From positions 930,001 to 994,000 of the forward strand of contig NZ_CP054257.1 of assembly GCF_017893945.1 (NCBI RefSeq): 64,000 bases of DNA, written 5' to 3'. The position numbers and the translations under genes are program-made. The DNA is from Treponema parvum (GTDB lineage Bacteria; Spirochaetota; Spirochaetia; Treponematales; Treponemataceae). Below are positions 45,219 through 54,015 of this stretch, one piece after another. The stretch's first letter is position 1. Every line of letters starts with the position of its first letter. A model generated the notes under the pieces. It had not been told where the DNA came from. It made no database searches and was given only the letters and a program-made list of their open reading frames with translations.

Positions 45219-48217
45219 GCTATTTTACATCAGAATTCGAAATCAAACCACAACTGTCGCTTGCAGTACCTGTCATAAATCCGGGCTATTTTACATCAGA
45301 ATTCGAAATCAAACCACAACTGCTAATATATATAGCACAACTGGGTATCAGCTATTTTACATCAGAATTCGAAATCAAACCACAACTAATATATACTTCG
45401 CCAATCTCTGGATTAAGCTATTTTACATCAGAATTCGAAATCAAACCACAACGATTAGTTAATCCATTAATATAGTTGTTTAGCTATTTTACATCAGAAT
45501 TCGAAATCAAACCACAACTAATCGCTTTATTACCTTTATTCCAAGTAGCTATTTTACATCAGAATTCGAAATCAAACCACAACCATTAGGACGAGAGTGA
45601 TTAAAAAGGCTAGCTATTTTACATCAGAATTCGAAATCAAACCACAACAATCTCCTTCTGATTACTTTTGTTTTAAAGGCTATTTTACATCAGAATTCGA
45701 AATCAAACCACAACGAAATCGCAAAGAAAGTTCAAGAACTTGAGCTATTTTACATCAGAATTCGAAATCAAACCACAACTAAAGATGGTGATCAAGCTGC
45801 ACAAAAAGCGCTATTTTACATCAGAATTCGAAATCAAACCACAACACAGCTTGGGTAAATGAATATGCGTCTTCCGCTATTTTACATCAGAATTCGAAAT
45901 CAAACCACAACATAGTTATGTCTTTGAAATAGAATATTGTTGCTATTTTACATCAGAATTCGAAATCAAACCACAACCGGGGAGACAAACTACCGCTCGA
46001 TATATCAGCTATTTTACATCAGAATTCGAAATCAAACCACAACAGAGACAGTGTTAATAAAAAATGGTATGTGGCTATTTTACATCAGAATTCGAAATCA
46101 AACCACAACGGGTCAAACGGATCAGTTAACGCTGAGTTGCTATTTTACATCAGAATTCGAAATCAAACCACAACTGATCACGTAGATTTGAACTTGTCCG
46201 ACAAGCTATTTTACATCAGAATTCGAAATCAAACCACAACGCTTGATCATCGCCATGCGTTGTGTGTTTAGCTATTTTACATCAGAATTCGAAATCAAAC
46301 CACAACAGAGATAGTGTTAATAAAAAGTGGTATGTGGCTATTTTACATCAGAATTCGAAATCAAACCACAACTACAAGCCATTTCAAGTGGCTGTTCCAT
46401 GAGCTATTTTACATCAGAATTCGAAATCAAACCACAACGAGCGCCTCAAATGTTTGAGAACGTCAATTGCTATTTTACATCAGAATTCGAAATCAAACCA
46501 CAACCGTGTCGTTAATTGATAAACTCCACTTTGTGGCTATTTTACATCAGAATTCGAAATCAAACCACAACTACATTTGTTTAGTAATATTGTGGTTTGA
46601 GCTATTTTACATCAGAATTCGAAATCAAACCACAACCAATGAATGTTACGGGCGCTTGTCCTATTGGCTATTTTACATCAGAATTCGAAATCAAACCACA
46701 ACTAGAGGTTCTCGAAGGAATAATTTAGAATTGCTATTTTACATCAGAATTCGAAATCAAACCACAACTAATCTTTGTTCAAACTTTGATTCTGACTCGC
46801 TATTTTACATCAGAATTCGAAATCAAACCACAACAAACCGGGCTATTTCGTTACCGTGAAGATAGCTATTTTACATCAGAATTCGAAATCAAACCACAAC
46901 CTGTTTCCATGTATAAGGCAAAAATTGAAGCTATTTTACATCAGAATTCGAAATCAAACCACAACTTTCGGATAAGACGGGTTTAAGTTTGAGCAGCTAT
47001 TTTACATCAGAATTCGAAATCAAACCACAACTGCCGGTGTCGGTGCAAGTGATAGCCTTTTGCTATTTTACATCAGAATTCGAAATCAAACCACAACCGC
47101 GCAGAGGCTTCGACACTATCACAGCCAGCTATTTTACATCAGAATTCGAAATCAAACCACAACATGGCGTTAAAACTAAGAGATCGATATGGGCTATTTT
47201 ACATCAGAATTCGAAATCAAACCACAACTAAAAAAGTTTTGAACAAAAAGAATGAAATGCTATTTTACATCAGAATTCGAAATCAAACCACAACCTCAAA
47301 CCTTTTCATTCTTCACCCACCACAGCTATTTTACATCAGAATTCGAAATCAAACCACAACTCTTATAAACAGACAGTTCGACAAGGTATTGCTATTTTAC
47401 ATCAGAATTCGAAATCAAACCACAACTCTGAACAATAGTCCTAGCGCTATGAGCAGGCTATTTTACATCAGAATTCGAAATCAAACCACAACTCTAAGGT
47501 GCAGCGGCTGTATGGTATCGGTGCTATTTTACATCAGAATTCGAAATCAAACCACAACTGCGTGATTGCGGAATTCGATAATCATCGGGCTATTTTACAT
47601 CAGAATTCGAAATCAAACCACAACTCGTAGACGGAGCTGTTAATAGAACTCCATGCTATTTTACATCAGAATTCGAAATCAAACCACAACCGCCATACTC
47701 GCCACAGGCGAAGTACGAGAGCTATTTTACATCAGAATTCGAAATCAAACCACAACGAAACTGGTAGCGTAAAAATCGGCTCTCGAGCTATTTTACATCA
47801 GAATTTGAAATCAAACCACAACATATGAAAGTCATAGCGGAAATGAAAACCAGCTATTTTACATCAGAATTTGAAATCAAACCACAACCTGTAGGTTTTG
47901 CAGAAATAGAACCGTTCCGCTATTTTACATCAGAATTTGAAATCAAACCACAACGGTACGGTCAATAAATCGTCCCACTTCATGGCTATTTTACATCAGA
48001 ATTCGAAATCAAACCACAACTTTCGCCGGCCGCGGCGTCATCAAGCGCTTGCTATTTTCATCAGAATTCGAAATCAAACCACAACACCTGAACCCATGCA
48101 CTTTAATCGTCGAGGGCTATTTTACATCAGAATTTGAAATCAAACCACAACAAAGAACTACAAGGGGAGTTTGCCGCAAGCGCTATTTTACATCAGAATT
48201 TGAAATCAAACCACAAC
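45219..48217 (-). CRISPR. CRISPR array, 46 repeats and 45 spacers
   Basis: Repeats are 36 bases. On the plus strand they begin GCTATTTTACATCAGAATTC and end GAAATCAAACCACAAC. Spacers are 30 bases, apart from seven of 29 and one of 31, so the period is 65-67. Repeats 40, 41, 42, 45 and 46 have one change (TTTGAAATC for TTCGAAATC) and repeat 44 (48051-48085) lacks one base. The minus strand is given as transcribed because only that direction pairs with tracrRNA by G-U wobbles. The 3-prime end of each minus-strand repeat carries TG-TAAAAT, a possible -10 box, as in the type II-C arrays of Neisseria and Campylobacter. Spacers 13 (46044-46073) and 17 (46307-46336) are near-twins. Confidence 0.98.
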
Positions 48218-48293
48218 ACTAGCAGAGCTTTTATATTTGATGTTTCCGCAACCTGCCACCGATTGCGCATCAAGTAATGACATAGATAAAATA

Positions 48294-48364
48294 AAAAGAG
48301 CATACTGGCGGGGCAGCGTCGATAGTTAACAACCCGAGTATTCCAGCCCATAGTACGCTCTTTT
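48294..48364 (-). terminator. Long hairpin with T-tract between hydrolase and array
   Basis: Arms 48294-48306 and 48352-48364 are 13 bases each. On the minus strand the one imperfect pair is G-U and the hairpin is followed by a T-rich tail (CTCTTTTTATTTTATC), so it reads as a terminator or small stable RNA of the minus strand. On the plus strand the same position would be A-C. Apart from this, 48218-48512 shows no gene. Confidence 0.5.
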
Positions 48365-48512
48365 CATGTATAACAATAACTCTGTTTTTCTTGATTATCA
48401 ATAGCTTTTTAGTTTCTTTTTAATCACGGCTACAACAATTTCAAAGTTCATATGAAAAGTAATGATCAAAAAAACAGCGAACCTTGGATAATTTTTGAGA
48501 CATCCGCATGAT

Positions 48513-49115
48513 TTATCGCCTGTCCAAATTATTTTTTTTGAGCCAATCCGAAAGCAGATCGGCGATTTTAATATTGTTAAGATCCGAAAAGATAAAGTGC
48601 GTATTTCCCGTAATACCGATTTCGGGAAGGTGGACCACCGCCGCGTTGCCGCCGTATTTATTGATCGTCGCGGCAAAAGAACGCGCCATGGCAAGTTCGG
48701 CGCGCCATTGATCCTGTCCGAAATTCGGTGTGGGCTTCGACGCAATATTGTCGCCGTAGTATATGACGATCGGTATTTTTGTCAATTTCTTAAAATCGTC
48801 GAGCGGGATGCTTTTCGCCGCAATCGTGCCGTATGAGGTCGGAACGGGAGCAGGCGTTTTGCCTTCGGGAAATAAAAAAGGACTTCCGCCCGGCTCGTAT
48901 GCGACGATCGCTTTTACGTTGCCGTTCCGTATCGCCGTTCTCCAGCCGACCGTTCCGCCCTGCGAATGCGTTACGAGAATTCCCTCGCCGATTTTGTTAA
49001 AGAGCGCAGACTCCTGATCGGTTATGACGATCGGTTTAAAATCCGTTCGCGTGTCTACAAAAGACGCCGCTGCGATCGCCAGCAAAGCGCCCAAAACTGC
49101 TAATAATTTTTTCAT
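48513..49115 (-). CDS. Alpha/beta hydrolase with the N-terminal half missing
   Basis: The 200-residue product has a signal peptide (MKKLLAVLGALLAIAAASF) joined within about 20 residues to the nucleophile elbow GILVTHSQGGTVGW. The rest fits secreted alpha/beta hydrolases of roughly 330-380 residues: AIVAYEPGGSPFLFPEG, IPIVIYYGDNI and LPEIGITGNTHFIFSDLNN (catalytic Ser and His). The first strands and the oxyanion loop (usually an HGYGQ-type motif) are absent, so an internal in-frame deletion seems likely and activity is doubtful. The full family-B leader before it resembles that of the LRR lipoprotein gene. An alternative is a naturally short paralogue. Confidence 0.65.
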   Translation of the reverse strand: MKKLLAVLGALLAIAAASFVDTRTDFKPIVITDQESALFNKIGEGILVTHSQGGTVGWRTAIRNGNVKAIVAYEPGGSPFLFPEGKTPAPVPTSYGTIAAKSIPLDDFKKLTKIPIVIYYGDNIASKPTPNFGQDQWRAELAMARSFAATINKYGGNAAVVHLPEIGITGNTHFIFSDLNNIKIADLLSDWLKKNNLDRR

Positions 49116-49118
49116 ACA

Positions 49119-49341
49119 TGCCTCCCATAAAAACTTTTGCAGAAAGTTTCAACTTTCGAAAAAGTTTTTAGCCGTGCGCGACCGCGCACACGTTCAATAA
49201 TCGAGTTTGCAAATACAGTGTATTGTACTCATACGATTTTTATCGGAACGATACGTATACACGTCTTCTGCAAACATCCGAGCAAACTCGAGATAAAAAG
49301 CGACGACGATATCTCCGACGGTGCTTTTTATCGTGCCTCCT
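49119..49341 (-). promoter_or_regulatory. Family-B structured leader (copy B2) before the hydrolase gene
   Basis: Read on the minus strand this 220-base stretch matches 58003-58224 at roughly 85 percent. Hairpins: GATAAAAAGC..GCTTTTTATC; a long-range CGAGTTTGC..GCAAACTCG; GTGCGCG-GT-CGCGCAC; AAAAACTTTT..AAAAGTTTTT enclosing GAAAGTT..AACTTTC. The ribosome site GGGAGG and the ATG follow directly. Confidence 0.75.
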
Positions 49342-49697
49342 GCATCTCCATACTGTTTCCGTCGGCATACGTCAGGCGGCGCTTGATTTTTAGCAAGCAT
49401 TTGAACTTTCTGTCGGCATGATAGCGCATTTTCCGCCGCAAGCGATTGGCATTTTTACTACGAGTGCACAATAAGCGGCATAATCTGTAAAAACGCACAA
49501 AATCTTTTGCCGTAATGACTGTTTTTACCACTGTGTTTGCGTTTGGAATCGGGTTTTTTTTAGGGCGTGTCCCTCGCTGCGCTCGGGTCGGGCTTTTCGG
49601 CGTTCCGCGCAAAAGCGCTCCATTCCTCCGCTCGCGCGCTGCTCGCTTCGGAACGGCTTCGCCGCGCCTCCAATCCCTCACGCGGGCGGGGCACTTG
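49342..49697. other. Spacer with GC-rich repeat words
   Basis: No gene is recognised. The half next to the ATPase gene contains GC-rich words (CTCGCTGCGCTCGGGTCGG, CGCTCGCGCGCTGCTCGC) like those at 21480-21530. Open frames here lack ribosome sites and motifs. Confidence 0.4.
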
Positions 49698-50774
49698 TTA
49701 GAGAATATGCAGGTTGTGGCTTTCGAAGTTTAAATAGGCTTTGTCGCCGGCTTCGTAGAGCTTTCGGTTTTTGGGGTTGTATTCGGTGATCTTAATCATC
49801 ATGCCGTTTACGTCGGCCTGGTAATATTGATACGAACCCATAAATGTCGAAAGCGTTACCGTACACGGCAGAACGCCCTTGTCGGCGAGCGTCGCCGATT
49901 CGGGGCGCAGCACGATTTTGCACGGGTCGCCCTTTTGAACCTTTTCGAAGGATTCCGCCGTGATATCGACGCCGCCGACGTCGACGTGTATGGCTTTTGA
50001 GTCTATCGACGTTACGCTTCCGGTAAGGAAGTTTACTTCGCCGATAAAGTCCGCGACAAATTCATCTTTCGGCTGATAGTAGATTTCGCGCGGCGTTCCC
50101 ATTTGAGCGATTTTCCCTTTGTTCATGATGATGATTTGATCGGAGATGCTCATCGCTTCAGACTGGTCGTGTGTAACGTATATCGCCGTGATACCGACTG
50201 TCTGCTGGATTTTTCTTATTTCAGTGCGCATCGCTACGCGGAGCTTTGCGTCGAGATTTGAAAGCGGTTCATCAAAAAGCAAAACGCTCGGCTGCACTAC
50301 AAGAGCTCGCGCAAGGGCTACCCGCTGCTGCTGTCCACCAGACAGCTGATTCGTCATGCGGCCTTCTAGCCCTTCAAGTTCTACGAGTTTGAGCATGGCC
50401 ATAACGCGCTCGGCGATTTCGTCTTTAGCCACCTTTCTGATCTTTAAGCCGTAGGCGATATTGTCGAACACGTTGTAGTGCGGCAGGAGAGCGTAGCTTT
50501 GGAACACCATAGCCGTATCTCTCTTGTTGGGCGTGAGTTCGTTGATCGCTTGATCGCCGATGTAGATTTCGCCTTTGTCGGGGCTTTCAAAACCCGCGAC
50601 CATGCGAAGCGTCGTCGTCTTTCCGCAGCCGGAAGGGCCGAGCAGGGTAACGAAGCTGCCCGGTTTAATGTCAAGCGAAATATCGTCCACTGCGGCGAAA
50701 TCTTTTCCCGTCTTATAGTCTTTGTAAATCTTCGTTATATGATCCAGGCGCACGCCTTTTTGTTCCTTTGTCAT
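49698..50774 (-). CDS. fbpC: ABC transporter ATPase, FbpC/PotA type
   Basis: The start at 50774 follows AGGGGAAG. The 358-residue product has Walker A GPSGCGKTT, Q-loop, signature LSGGQQQRVALARAL, Walker B LLFDEPLSNLDAKLR and the H-loop VTHDQSEAM, then a TOBE domain (residues 275-350). It energises the permease encoded upstream. The 126 bases between permease and ATPase hold a family-C leader. Substrate is discussed under the binding protein. Confidence 0.92.
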   Translation of the reverse strand: MTKEQKGVRLDHITKIYKDYKTGKDFAAVDDISLDIKPGSFVTLLGPSGCGKTTTLRMVAGFESPDKGEIYIGDQAINELTPNKRDTAMVFQSYALLPHYNVFDNIAYGLKIRKVAKDEIAERVMAMLKLVELEGLEGRMTNQLSGGQQQRVALARALVVQPSVLLFDEPLSNLDAKLRVAMRTEIRKIQQTVGITAIYVTHDQSEAMSISDQIIIMNKGKIAQMGTPREIYYQPKDEFVADFIGEVNFLTGSVTSIDSKAIHVDVGGVDITAESFEKVQKGDPCKIVLRPESATLADKGVLPCTVTLSTFMGSYQYYQADVNGMMIKITEYNPKNRKLYEAGDKAYLNFESHNLHIL

Positions 50775-50800
50775 GATACTTCCCCTTGTTGTCTTTTGGA

Positions 50801-50922
50801 ACCTATAAAAACTGCAGTTTTTATAGGTCACTCTAAAAATGCGATGTTTTAACTCGCGATAACACAGCGAGTTAGAACTCGTCACCATCTCGAAAAGTCA
50901 CTAAGAGTGAATTTTTCGAGAT
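50801..50922 (-). promoter_or_regulatory. Family-C structured leader (copy C2) before the ABC ATPase gene
   Basis: On the minus strand: a hairpin with ATCTCGAAAA and TTTTCGAGAT arms (50887-50922), TAACTC..GAGTTA followed by AACATCGC, then a perfect 28-bp palindrome at 50801-50828 centred on CTGCAG. Layout and much of the sequence match C1 before cas1. The last palindrome differs from C1 by changes on both arms, so pairing is kept. The permease stop codon lies inside the first hairpin. Confidence 0.7.
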
Positions 50923-52637
50923 GTCTTTTGTTTACGGCTCGTGCCGAATCTTCCGGTAAACAGATTCATCAGCGTAATCGCCGTGTACGTGATGACGATC
51001 AATATCGTCGCGTATGCGCATGCGATTCCGTAGTTGCCTTTTTCCGCATGTTCGTTGATGCGCACGGTGATGAGCACGAACTGCGGAGTGACAAGCAGAA
51101 TGATCGCGGAAATCGCCGTGATGGAGCGCACGAAAGTTGTAACGAGTCCGCTGAAAAACGAATCTTTAATAAGCGGAAGTGTCACCGTCGTAAATACCGT
51201 CAGGCTGTCCGCACCCAAATCGTAGGCTGATTCTTCGATCGATTTATCGATCTGCCTGAGTGCCGCGATGCCGCTCCGCGTGCCGATCGGAAGCGAGCGC
51301 ACGATGAACACGATGACGAGGATCGCCCCGGTGCCGTACAGCCCCTGCATAATACCCGAATGAAAGAGGCCGCTGTTGAATCCGCGGATAAAGCCGACGC
51401 CGAGAACCGTTCCTGGAACCGCCATCGCGAGCATCGCGATGAATTCCATAAATCCCTTTCCTGCGAATTTCCGCTTTACAACGAGGTAGGCTATTATCAT
51501 CGATATTAATGCGGTGATGGGAGATGCGATGAGCGAAAGCCAAATCGAATCGAGAAATACTTTGTACCCGTTGTTTTTAAACACGTACTGATACCATTTG
51601 AGCGACAGGCTGTAGTTCCTTCCCCAAATCTTAAAGAGAGAGCCGAATACTACAAGGAAGTAAAGCACGATAACGAACAGCGATATAAGGATGCTGATCG
51701 TGACGAGCGGAATGCGAACGCTTTTGTCTTTTATGCGCATGCGCTCCCGGGACGCTTTGCCCGTAAGGGTAGCCACCGATTTCCGTTCGAGCCAATATTT
51801 TTCGACAATAAATAAACCCATTGAAATAAAGAGAAGCACGACTGCCATTGCCGTGGCTCCGCTTTTATCGTATGCGCCGGTGAGCTGCAGGTAAATAGAA
51901 GTTGCGAGCGTATCGAAGTTTCCGCCGATGATCATCGGGTTTGCAAAGTCCGCAACCGATTCTATAAATGTTACGAGGAAAGCGTTACCGAGACCGGGAA
52001 GCAAAAGCGGGAGCGTTACCGATGTAAACACTTTCCACCGGGAAGCGCCGATATTGCGAGCCGCTTCTTCGAGCGAGGGATCTATGTTTTTAAGAAGTCC
52101 TTTGAGCATAAGGTAGCAGACGGGAAAAAAGGTAAGCGTCTGTACGAGGCAGATGCCCGGAAGGCCGTATAATTTTGTCGTACTTAAATTGAACAGGCTT
52201 CGTGTGATGATGCCGGTACGGCCGAAAAGCATGATCGCCGAAAGCGACAGAACGAAGGGGGGCGAAACGACCGGCAGCACGGAAACGATTCTGAACAGGC
52301 CTTTGACGAATTTGTTTCCGACGTTGACGTACATGTCGACGTACGCGAAGAGAAAGCCGACAAGAGTGGCGAGGATGCCTGAGATAAAACCTAGGTGCAG
52401 CGTATTTGAAATCGCTTTTCGGAAGCCCGACATCCCGAAGATGCGGGCGAATACGGAAAGCGTGATTTGATTTTCTTCGTACACGCTGTCGACGAGCAGA
52501 ATCGACAGGGGATAGACGATAAATAAAACTAAAAATAAAAATATTGCAAATATTGCGGTGATGAGAATCGGATCGGCAAACAATTTTTTTCTTTCGAGTG
52601 TTTTACTTTGCGTTCCGGCGCTGTATGGCTTTGTCAT
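50901..52637 (-). CDS. fbpB: ABC transporter permease, double-domain FbpB type
   Basis: About 12 membrane helices in 578 residues, formed by two permease domains in one chain, as in FbpB/SfuB/AfuB. Each half has the EAA loop (EEAARNIGASRWKVFTSVTLPLLLPG and EESAYDLGADSLTVFTTVTLPLIKDS). The start at 52637 (MTKPYSAGTQ) is chosen over a GTG four codons upstream; the ribosome site is weak. The family moves Fe3+ or organic phosphates such as hexose-6-phosphate. Confidence 0.9.
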   Translation of the reverse strand: MTKPYSAGTQSKTLERKKLFADPILITAIFAIFLFLVLFIVYPLSILLVDSVYEENQITLSVFARIFGMSGFRKAISNTLHLGFISGILATLVGFLFAYVDMYVNVGNKFVKGLFRIVSVLPVVSPPFVLSLSAIMLFGRTGIITRSLFNLSTTKLYGLPGICLVQTLTFFPVCYLMLKGLLKNIDPSLEEAARNIGASRWKVFTSVTLPLLLPGLGNAFLVTFIESVADFANPMIIGGNFDTLATSIYLQLTGAYDKSGATAMAVVLLFISMGLFIVEKYWLERKSVATLTGKASRERMRIKDKSVRIPLVTISILISLFVIVLYFLVVFGSLFKIWGRNYSLSLKWYQYVFKNNGYKVFLDSIWLSLIASPITALISMIIAYLVVKRKFAGKGFMEFIAMLAMAVPGTVLGVGFIRGFNSGLFHSGIMQGLYGTGAILVIVFIVRSLPIGTRSGIAALRQIDKSIEESAYDLGADSLTVFTTVTLPLIKDSFFSGLVTTFVRSITAISAIILLVTPQFVLITVRINEHAEKGNYGIACAYATILIVITYTAITLMNLFTGRFGTSRKQKTSRKIHS

Positions 52638-52710
52638 AATAAAATCCACGAAAAAAGATGATGCGCTGCGGCACGGATCGCACCGCAGCGGTAATTGAAA
52701 TTAATAATTA

Positions 52711-53751
52711 TTATTTTGTCTTGACGCGGTCGTCGCTTGCAATGACTTTAAAGAAATCCTGCACGTATTGCGACGTGTGATATTTCGCGTCTTCGAAATC
52801 GTAGTTGATCGTTTTGATCTTATCGAGACCCGCTTTTACGGCGGCTTTAACCGGCTTTGCGTTGTCGATAACCAAGAACTGATACGAGCCGTTTTCCTGA
52901 GCAAGGTTCACACAGTCGGGCGAAAGCGCAAATTCGATGAATTTCTTTGCGTTTTCAACGTTTTTCGCGCCTTTGAAAATAGCCGTCGCTCCGATTTCGT
53001 AGCTCGTGCCGGATGCAGGCGCGGTCATGCCCAAATTGTCGTATCCGTTGTCAACTATCTGATAGACTACGTCGTGTAAAAAGCCGATGCCGATGACGAT
53101 TTCGCCTGTCGGAACGAGCTTTGACGGGCCGGAACCCGATTTCGTGTACTGAACGATGTTTTTATCGAGCGCTTTAAAGTAGTCCATCGCTTTGTCGTGG
53201 CCTTTCATCTGCACCATCGTATTGACGATGAGTTTTCCCGTTCCCGCCGTATTCGGGTTTGCGAATGAAACCAAGCCCTTGTACTGCTCTTTTGTCAAAT
53301 CGTCCCAATCTTTCGGCGGCTGGATGCCGAGTCGCTTCATTTCTTCCGTATTCCAAAAGAAGCCGAGAATGCCGCGGTAGATTCCGAACCAGTTGTTGTT
53401 CGCATCTTTGAACTGCGGCGCGATGATGTGTTTTGCATTTTTCGCGTCGTACGGGAGCAAAAGTCCTTTTGCAGCGGCTTCGTTGTACGGATCGGTCGTG
53501 CCGCCGAACCATACGTCCGCAGACGGCTTGCCGTTTTCTTCGGCAATTTTCGTGAGCACTTCGCCCGTAGAAAGCCGCTGGTAGCTCGTTTTAATGCCGG
53601 TGAGCTTTTCGAATTTTGCACATACGGCGCTGACGTATTCTTCTTCGCAAGAGCCGTAGACGACGAGGGAACCCGCGTTTTTGTTGCTGGCGGCAAAGAG
53701 CGCGCTGCCGGCGATCAAAAGAGAGGCGATCACTGAACAAATCTTTTTCAT
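52711..53751 (-). CDS. Periplasmic binding protein of an Fbp/Afu-type ABC importer
   Basis: The product (346 residues) has a signal peptide (ICSVIASLLIAGSALFA) and a family 1 iron-type binding fold (LVVYGSCEEEYVSAVCAKFEKLTGI, SADVWFGGTTDPYNEAAAKG, GFFWNTEEMKRLGIQPPKDW). GGAGGA precedes the ATG at 53751. Classical ferric-binding proteins use a Tyr-Tyr pair near residue 195-225; that pair is not evident here, so phosphorylated sugars, phosphonates or phosphoglycerate are as likely as iron. The gene starts the binding protein - permease - ATPase unit and follows the two-component genes. Confidence 0.88.
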   Translation of the reverse strand: MKKICSVIASLLIAGSALFAASNKNAGSLVVYGSCEEEYVSAVCAKFEKLTGIKTSYQRLSTGEVLTKIAEENGKPSADVWFGGTTDPYNEAAAKGLLLPYDAKNAKHIIAPQFKDANNNWFGIYRGILGFFWNTEEMKRLGIQPPKDWDDLTKEQYKGLVSFANPNTAGTGKLIVNTMVQMKGHDKAMDYFKALDKNIVQYTKSGSGPSKLVPTGEIVIGIGFLHDVVYQIVDNGYDNLGMTAPASGTSYEIGATAIFKGAKNVENAKKFIEFALSPDCVNLAQENGSYQFLVIDNAKPVKAAVKAGLDKIKTINYDFEDAKYHTSQYVQDFFKVIASDDRVKTK

Positions 53752-54015
53752 AATGAAAATCCTCCGGATATTTAATATCTTTAAGAAAATTCTAAGGCCG
53801 GAATTCCGTATCCGCAATGCCGATTTTATATAAAAATATCCCGAAAAATGAACCGGAATGAAGCGGGGGTGATGTAGGCGAAGTGCGGCGAAGCGCACGC
53901 CGATCGGTACCGCCGAAAATGCGAAGCGTGCGGCACAAGACGACGGCAGCCGACCGGATAAATGCTCCCTAAGCTGTATTTTCTAAAAAACGGCGCATTC
54001 ACCTGGAGAAGCCGT

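Noticed and set aside
45217..47565. Open frames with the repeated peptide LFYIRIRNQTTT or YFTSEFEIKPQ
   Set aside because: They are translations of the CRISPR repeats; the frame is open only because repeats and spacers happen to lack stops. No start signals or conserved domain.
45219..48217. Plus-strand transcription of the array from the cas2 side
   Set aside because: It would give A-C mismatches with tracrRNA, and the tracrRNA hairpins and terminator exist only on the minus strand.
48294..48364. Integron attC site (treponemes are known to carry integrons)
   Set aside because: A GTTAAC core and inverted arms are present, but the paired R and L boxes of attC could not be laid out and no integrase or cassette is near.
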